Source: Copromyces sp. CBS 386.78
Taxonomy: Eukaryota > Ascomycota > Sordariomycetes > Sordariales > Sordariaceae
DNA length: 64,000 bases
Direction: 5' to 3'
NCBI GenBank assembly: GCA_030685235.1
Contig: MU839210.1
Location: 61,724 to 125,723, forward strand
The notes beneath the pieces were generated by a model. It ran no database searches. It was not told the origin of the DNA and saw only the letters and a list, made by a program, of their open reading frames with translations. The translations under genes and the position numbers were made by a program. Positions 58,970 to 64,000 of this stretch are shown here, in pieces; within the stretch, counting starts at the first letter, position 1, and every line of letters begins with the position of its first letter.

Positions 58970-60409
58970 GGTTATTACTATTATTATTAATATTGCTAGT
59001 ATTACTATTACGGCCTCTATTGCGGTTATTACAGGGTTTAACTTCTTTTTTGAAGTTGACTTAGGCGCGATAATCAGTAGAATAATAGCCGGGCCTTCCG
59101 TAGTAGGTATAGACACCTATTTTCATACGATATTTAAAAATACTAGTTTTAATTATACGAAATATTTAAATATCCGTTTTAATTATAGTATTAAAATTTA
59201 TTACGTTGCCGCCTTGGTTAATAATTACTTCGGTCGTAGAAGTATAACCGGTAGGAGCGGAAGTATTGGTCGTATTAGCTTTATAGAATAGGTTAGTCTA
59301 CTTTTCGTACTAATCTTTATTTTTTAATACTCTAGCAAAGTTACGAACGGTTTTAAACTATTCGTTAAATTTATTGTTAGTAGGTTAGGGACGTTAGTAG
59401 GAAAGGGCGAGGCGAATATAATCGTTAATTTTCTAACGGAAGTAATAGATTTTTATATTATTATCGAATTTATATTTATTAACGAATATAACGAATTTTT
59501 TTTTAAAATCGATTTATTTTATATTTTTAAATATTTTAAGGTCTTCGAAGGTATAGCGGAATTCTACGACGACGTTAATATTATTATATTTCTTATTTAA
59601 TTCGTTAATTAATTCGAAGGTTATAGCCTACTTATAATATTCGCCGAGGATAATTTTATTTAATTCGGTTTTAATAGCTTCGAATAGGACACTTTCAATA
59701 GAGCGGGCGATAAAGGAAAATTTGGGGCGCTCGTCGGTAAAGATTTTAAATTTATTTACTTAAACGAACTTTATATATATATACTAAGTATAATATTTAA
59801 TAGTACGTTCAATCGATAATTTTTTATTATTAAAAGCGGGGGTAATTATAATACGCAATACCGACCTATAGCCGTTACTATTCTTACTAGTACTTATTAT
59901 ATCGTTATCGTTACCGGGATTACTAAATATATTAGGAGGTAAAAGAGTTAAACTAAGGGATAGGGGGGGAGGGGGGCTATTTTTTAAGAGCTGGGTACGA
60001 AGGTTAAAAAAGATTTTTTAATAATAATCCTTTTAAAATTAGAAAGCGGCTACGGATACTATACGGAAATTACTAAATTCTTTTTTAAGAGCGGCAATTT
60101 ATTTATAAAACGATTTAATTTAATTTTAATAATCCTTTACGTTAATTTAAATAGCGAATAAATATTAAGTACGGATAATTATAATATTATTTTCTTTACG
60201 GGCGATTTCGTAATTGAAATTTCTAATACAAATATATAAATAAACGATTTCTTCTCTAATTACAATGAAGTCTTCTTCGAAATTGCGAACATTAGCCCTA
60301 ACTACGATTATATTATTACGGAATAAGTAATAGAAAACGGAAAAGAAGGTTTGAAAAACGGAAAGGTTAATGAAATTATACGCTTGAGAAATAGGGATTA
60401 AAACTTTAA
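58388..60409 (-). pseudogene. Eroded gag region of the outer element
   Basis: On the minus strand a frame through about 59440-59640 is open apart from stops at likely former Gln codons and reads like a gag helix region (AITFELINELNKKYNNINVVVEFRYTFEDLKIF). Around 58840-58990 is an ATT-rich tract that reads as a poly-Asn/Gly/Ser linker on the minus strand. The long plus and minus frames of Ile seen there are artefacts of that tract. No intact protein. Confidence 0.55.
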
Positions 60410-60417
60410 TTATTTAA

Positions 60418-61042
60418 GAGAAAGTCTATTCGCACGGTCACGAATATCTATTTAAACGGTGATCCACTTTTTCCCTCACACATATCCCTAACCCTCGCGC
60501 GGCTACAGATGTCACATATATTCTTTCGAAAATTTCACCCAAAAATTTGGGCAATACTATTCTTTCAAGGGTGATATCAGATTGCAGTGCCCAGCCCAGA
60601 TGTGTCACGGCTGTCAGTGACTGTCACGCCTATTAGCGATTGGCTGTCAGCGATTGTCACGGCTGTCAGCGATTGTTACGGCTGTCAGCGACTCTCACAG
60701 CTGTCAGCGATTGTCAGCGATTGTCACGGCTGTCAGCGACCATCACGGCTGTCACGGCTGTCACAGCTGTCACGGCTGTCACGGCTGTCACGGCTGTCAC
60801 GGCTGTCAGCGATTGGCTATTAGCGATTGTCACAGCTGTTAGCGACTGTTACGGCTGTCAGCGATACGTGTACTATGCAGGGGTTAGAACGTGTAATGCG
60901 CTGAAATCTGGGAGCTTAGCGGTTGCGGTACGAGCGAGACTAGTACTGGCGGGGAGGGGACGGCAGGGTTAGGGATATATGTGAGGGAAAAAGTGGATCA
61001 CCGTTCAAATAGACATTCGTGATCGTGCGAATAGACTTTCTC
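60418..61042. mobile_element. Inverted-repeat element 1 (MITE-like) with 8-bp duplication
   Basis: A 625-bp insertion of normal base composition in the A+T-rich outer element. It has inverted repeats of about 80 bp: the left starts GAGAAAGTCTATTCGCAC and ends near CATATCCCTAACCCT, the right is its complement. The 8-bp TTATTTAA flanks it exactly (60410-60417, 61043-61050). It has no transposase. Eight-base duplications are typical of hAT transposons. The interior is a minisatellite. The same end sequences recur at 62397 and 63909. Confidence 0.85.
60600..60866 (+). repeat. Minisatellite inside inverted-repeat element 1
   Basis: Tandem 9- and 10-bp units CACGGCTGT and CAGCGATTGT in mixed order, about 27 units. 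Frames of 60-110 codons across it are artefacts of the repeat. Confidence 0.9.
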
Positions 61043-61425
61043 TTATTTAATAATAGAGGCCCTTAAACGCTTAAATAAGAATTATTAAATTATTTTAGTA
61101 TTCTAAACTAATAATTACTACAATAGTACTAATAATTATAATAATAATAAAATTATCGGTTATAGGTTGGGTTTAGGGAGCGATAGAATTAGATATTAAT
61201 CGTTAAATTAAATATACTTTAATAAATATAAGGGAGAGAGAATACGAACGATTTTAATAATATTCGTCTTAATATTTTACTTAATTTAACGGCTAGGTTT
61301 GTAATTCGAAGTTAGGAATATATAGGGTTGAGTTTTAATTAATTAATTATCGCGATTGTAACGATGCGAATAATTTTCCTTTTATTAAATAAGCGTACGT
61401 AGTATAATAGTTAAATATAATAAAT

Positions 61426-61678
61426 TATTATAGGGCGAGATAGTACCGTAGGGGTATAATAAGATATACGTTATTATATAAGGAGAAAGGAGGAGAGAAG
61501 GAAGTGTACGAAGAGGTTTGGTTGTATATAGGCGAGAGCCCTATAGACTAGACCGTACGCGGGCACGTGAGACTGCACATAATAGTAATATATGCGTAGT
61601 TAGAGCTCTAGGCTCTAGTCGGCACAGCATATATATAGTTAATATAGCGCAGCATATTATAGGTCTAACCCTATAATA
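61426..61678 (-). repeat. 5' LTR of the outer element
   Basis: 253 bp, paired with 46223-46475. Starts (minus strand) TATTATAGGGTTAGACC. Confidence 0.88.
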
Positions 61679-61990
61679 GTTCTCCCGTAAAGTATTATCC
61701 CCAACGATATATAAAGTTCCCCTATAAGGTATTATTCTTTTAATTTCTTGTAAAGTATATGCGTAAAGTAAAATTACTTTCTACTTATAAAGTCCCTTAT
61801 AAAATAATATCCTAATAATATATAAAATTCCCCTATAAAGTATTATCCTTAATAATATATAAAGTTCCTCCGTAAAGTATTATTCTCTTAATTTTTCGTA
61901 AAGTATACGCGTAAAGTAAAATTGCTTTCTACTTATAAAATCCCCCGTAAAGTAATATCCTAACGATATACAAAATTCCCTTATAAAGCA
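61679..61990 (+). repeat. Right arm of the 37-bp-unit satellite
   Basis: It continues the array broken at 46222. Units of about 37 bp (GTTCCCC...ATATATAAA) alternate with a longer unit of about 76 bp that contains GTAAAGTATACGCGTAAAG. The array has a higher-order pattern. Confidence 0.8.
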
Positions 61991-62039
61991 ATAACGATAA
62001 AATCTTATTTATATAATTAAATACTTATAATATATTTAA

Positions 62040-62310
62040 GATAAATCGCAAATACTTCTAAAATAATTCGCAAATAATTCCCAGATAATTCCTAAATAAT
62101 TCTTAGATAATTTTTAGATAATTCTTAGATCATTCTTAGATAATTCCTAAATAATCCTGGGAAGATTCCTAAATAATTATATAGATAATTCTTAAATAAT
62201 TCTTAAATAATCCCGGGAAAATTCTTAAATAATTATATAGATAATTTTTAAATAATATTCGGATAATTCCAGGAATTTTCTTAAATAATTCCCGGTAATA
62301 ATTTAGCAAT
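62040..62310 (+). repeat. Short-period A+T-rich tandem repeat
   Basis: Degenerate units of about 12 bp on the theme AATTCTTAGATA or AATTCCTAAATA, with a longer internal repeat that includes CCYGGGAARATTC and ATTATATAGATAATT. Confidence 0.8.
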
Positions 62311-62396
62311 TTAAATATTTATTTAAAAATAAGTAGTAGTTAAATAATAAATATATAATATTTAGGAGTAGTAAAGTGTATTTCGGCTTTTATAAA

Positions 62397-62809
62397 GAGA
62401 AACGCTATTCGCACCGCCGCTAAATGCTTTATATACTGCTATCCCAAATAAAATAAAATATAGCTTCGCCAAGTCTCAAGCTACAAAGATATAAATAAAT
62501 ATATAGAATTCCTTGAATTTTCTACATTTTATAATCCAGGTGGGGATCTTGACCAATGTTATATAGTACCTTTAAAAACACGTCCCTATTTTTGTAAATT
62601 GAAAGTTTTATTTTTGAGCACCTAGTGTTTTTAGCTTCGTAGGATCGCCTAAGTATATTGGCCAAAGTGGTATTGGATAGAGTAAAAAATTATAAAAATT
62701 TCAATACTATTATTAACCTATATAGACCTAATTTCATAGAATCACTTAGGATTTTCATTTTTGATAGCGATGCGAATAGCGTTTTGCTGCGGTGCGAATA
62801 GCGTTTCTC
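62397..62809. mobile_element. Inverted-repeat element 2 (MITE-like) with 8-bp duplication
   Basis: 413 bp, flanked exactly by TTTATAAA (62389-62396, 62810-62817). The perfect inverted repeat starts GAGAAACGCTATTCGCACCG. On the right the terminal motif GCGAATAGCGTTT is doubled in tandem. The ends match element 1 in the first bases (GAGAAA) and in CTATTCGCAC, but the interior is different. No coding capacity. Confidence 0.88.
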
Positions 62810-62817
62810 TTTATAAA

Positions 62818-63191
62818 TAGTTATAATATATTAGACTTTCGAAGTTTATTAGTATAATTTATAAATTTGCCCTATATTTAATAGCCTTAAATATTCTTAC
62901 TTTACGAAGGACGTAGTAGAAAGGGATTTAAATACTAATATATTTAATAAACATTATAAAAAGTATTTAAAATAAAATTTATAATTATATTTTAAACCCT
63001 TATAGTATTCGTATACGAATATAGAACGGATGCTATATCGTTCCTTATATATCCTTTTTATTATTTTAATATTAATTTAAATTAACCAATTAATAATTTT
63101 TAATTCGGTATATTATCGGATAATATTTTATAATAAAAAAATTTCGGAAATTTATTTTACTGTTCTTCTAAAAAAATATTTATATTAGAAA
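62818..63191. other. A+T-rich sequence without recognisable content
   Basis: No repeat or coding remnant that I can name. Confidence 0.4.
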
Positions 63192-63390
63192 TTCCGCCCC
63201 CTTTTCTATAATATCCTCCGTTTCCCCCCTATCTTCCCCATCTATAATATCCGCTATTTCTACTTCTTCCTCTCCTTCCGCCCCTTTTTCTATAATATCT
63301 TTCGTTTCTCCCCTATTTTCCCTATCTATAATATCTTCTATTTCTACTTTTTCCTCTTCCTCTACCCTTTTTTTTTTTTTTTTTTTTTTA
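63192..63390 (+). repeat. Pyrimidine-rich tandem repeat, about 86-bp unit
   Basis: Two copies of a C/T-rich unit of about 86 bp (each with CTATAATATC twice and CTACTTCTTCCTCT or a variant), followed by a T-run of about 25. Confidence 0.8.
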
Positions 63391-63908
63391 GAGTTTTTTT
63401 TTAAAAACGACGCCGAAACCGGAAACGCCGATTTCTGGTCAGGAAGTGCTCCAAAACGAAAACCGACAACGGCAATCGACTTAGGAGGGTCATTTACCCC
63501 CTCTGCGATATCCTACGACGACTATAATAATAGTATTAAACCGTCGCTACCGATAACGATTAATAAAAGTGCGAGTAGGTTTGAAAATAACGTTTATAAC
63601 CCCTTCGGAAGTATTTTAAAATATAACAACTCCGACGTTATATTTACTATAAAGATTTTAAAGAAGATAAAAGAAAATAATAAAATTATAAAGAAATTTA
63701 TTATTATAGCGAATAAAATTATAGATTACGCCGCTATATCGATTAACGACCGTCGTTAGGTTCGAAAATTCTTTTTCGAATTCGTAAAAATTTTTACGAA
63801 GAAAAGTAGGTTTAAGATACTTAAAGTAAATAAGGCCGCCGAAGCCTAATTTATTATTAGGAAGAATATTAATAATTTAAAGAAATTTATTTCGAAGGAA
63901 ATAAAAAA
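63391..63908 (+). pseudogene. Decayed coding remnant, unidentified
   Basis: The plus-strand frame starting at 63391 is open for ~123 codons, then interrupted by TAG and TAA at likely former CAG/CAA. The first ~130 bp have normal composition and read TTAIDLGGSFTPSAISYDD; from ~63520 on it is A+T-rich and Lys/Ile/Asn-rich. I do not recognise the protein. A gag or ORF1 of a retroelement or a decayed gene are both possible. The inverted-repeat element at 63909 interrupts it. Confidence 0.4.
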
Positions 63909-64000
63909 GAGCGACTCTACTCGCACCGTCAGAAAACTCTACTCGGACCGTGATCCACTTTTTCCCTCACACATATCCCTAACCCTCGCGCGGCCACAGA
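63909..64000. mobile_element. Left end of inverted-repeat element 3, cut by window end
   Basis: It starts GAGCGACTCTACTCGCAC. The block from GTGATCCAC to CTCGCGCGG is almost identical to element 1 at 60461-60512. The rest of the element and its target duplication lie outside the window. Confidence 0.75.

Larger units (their letters stand above)
46223..61678 (-). mobile_element. Outer LTR retroelement, RIP-mutated, minus strand
   Basis: A 15.5-kb element bounded by two 253-bp LTRs. Without the inner element and its target duplication it would be about 8.1 kb, or 7.5 kb after also removing the 60418-61042 insertion. Flanking bases are GTTCC on the left (46218-46222) and GTTCT on the right (61679-61683), a 5-bp target duplication with one C-to-T difference. 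A polypurine tract precedes the left LTR on the minus strand, so the left LTR is 3'. A reverse-transcriptase motif on the minus strand near 49270 shows Ty3/gypsy type. The element carries nested insertions at 51020-58382 and 60418-61042. It is fully inactivated by transitions. Confidence 0.85.

Noticed and set aside
58772..59291. Two opposing frames rich in isoleucine
   Set aside because: Produced by an ATT/AAT-rich tract in A+T-rich DNA; not a membrane protein.
60587..60972. Three overlapping frames of Ser/Arg/Leu or Ala/Val/Thr repeats
   Set aside because: Translation of a 9-10-bp minisatellite inside a transposable element.
61679..64000. Subtelomere or chromosome end, because of CCCTAACCCT motifs
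   Set aside because: The motifs occur only inside the inverted-repeat elements, never in tandem arrays.
46223..64000. CRISPR-like array in the A+T-rich block
   Set aside because: The repeats are contiguous satellites without unique spacers, and the organism is a fungus.

Overview
The first ~46 kb is ordinary gene-dense DNA of a filamentous ascomycete: short introns with GTAAGT-type donors and CTAAC/CTGAC-type branch sites, C-rich leaders, and fungal genes. The last ~18 kb is a very A+T-rich, stop-codon-saturated block of retroelement debris. Every difference I read between paired repeats there is a transition, many at TpG/CpA dinucleotides, which is the signature of repeat-induced point mutation (RIP). 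Together with a 331-codon DIM-5 homologue and a trp-4 homologue (recalled as both linkage group IV in N. crassa), this points to a Neurospora species. The DIM-5 protein seems to differ from my memory of N. crassa at a few positions, so a sister species is possible.

Layout. 1-2.2 kb: gene-poor, with one possible decayed NLR fragment. 2.6-3.8 kb: an RRM protein. 3.8-8.1 kb: no recognisable gene. 8.1-8.9 kb: a Clr5-domain protein with an in-frame stop before an open Gln/His-rich tail. 10.5-12.4 kb: a secretory Ish1/Msc1-repeat protein with upstream CRE-like sites. 15.3-16.9 kb: proteasome ATPase Rpt5. 17.7-18.5 kb: a small membrane protein. 19.7-20.7 kb: mitochondrial ribosomal protein uL10m, divergent from trp-4 (21.4-22.7 kb). 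23-31 kb: three tRNA-maturation genes (tRNA ligase, an RNase P 40-kDa subunit and the Trm11 methyltransferase) with one ankyrin protein. 31.8-33.2 kb: GID4, the substrate receptor of the GID ubiquitin ligase. 35.3-36.1 kb: Mago nashi. 36.9-39.9 kb: coatomer beta. 41.2-42.8 kb: a UBTD1/2-like ubiquitin-domain protein. 44.7-45.8 kb: dim-5, the H3K9 methyltransferase that marks RIP-mutated DNA.

From ~46.05 kb composition changes abruptly, about 300 bp upstream of the dim-5 start codon. I can resolve a nested stack. A Ty3/gypsy-like element (46223-61678, minus strand, 253-bp LTRs) sits in a 37-bp-unit satellite. A second one (51020-58382, plus strand, 234-bp LTRs, exact 5-bp target duplication) is inserted in it. 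A nearly unmutated 250-bp solo LTR of the outer family (53060-53309, exact 5-bp duplication) is inserted in the second. A 625-bp inverted-repeat element (60418-61042, exact 8-bp duplication) is inserted in the outer one. Two further relatives of this inverted-repeat element lie at 62397-62809 and at the window end.

The strongest biological theme is that the gene for the enzyme that builds heterochromatin on RIP-mutated DNA has such DNA at its own 5' edge. The nested stack also acts as a natural record of which insertions were and were not reached by RIP.
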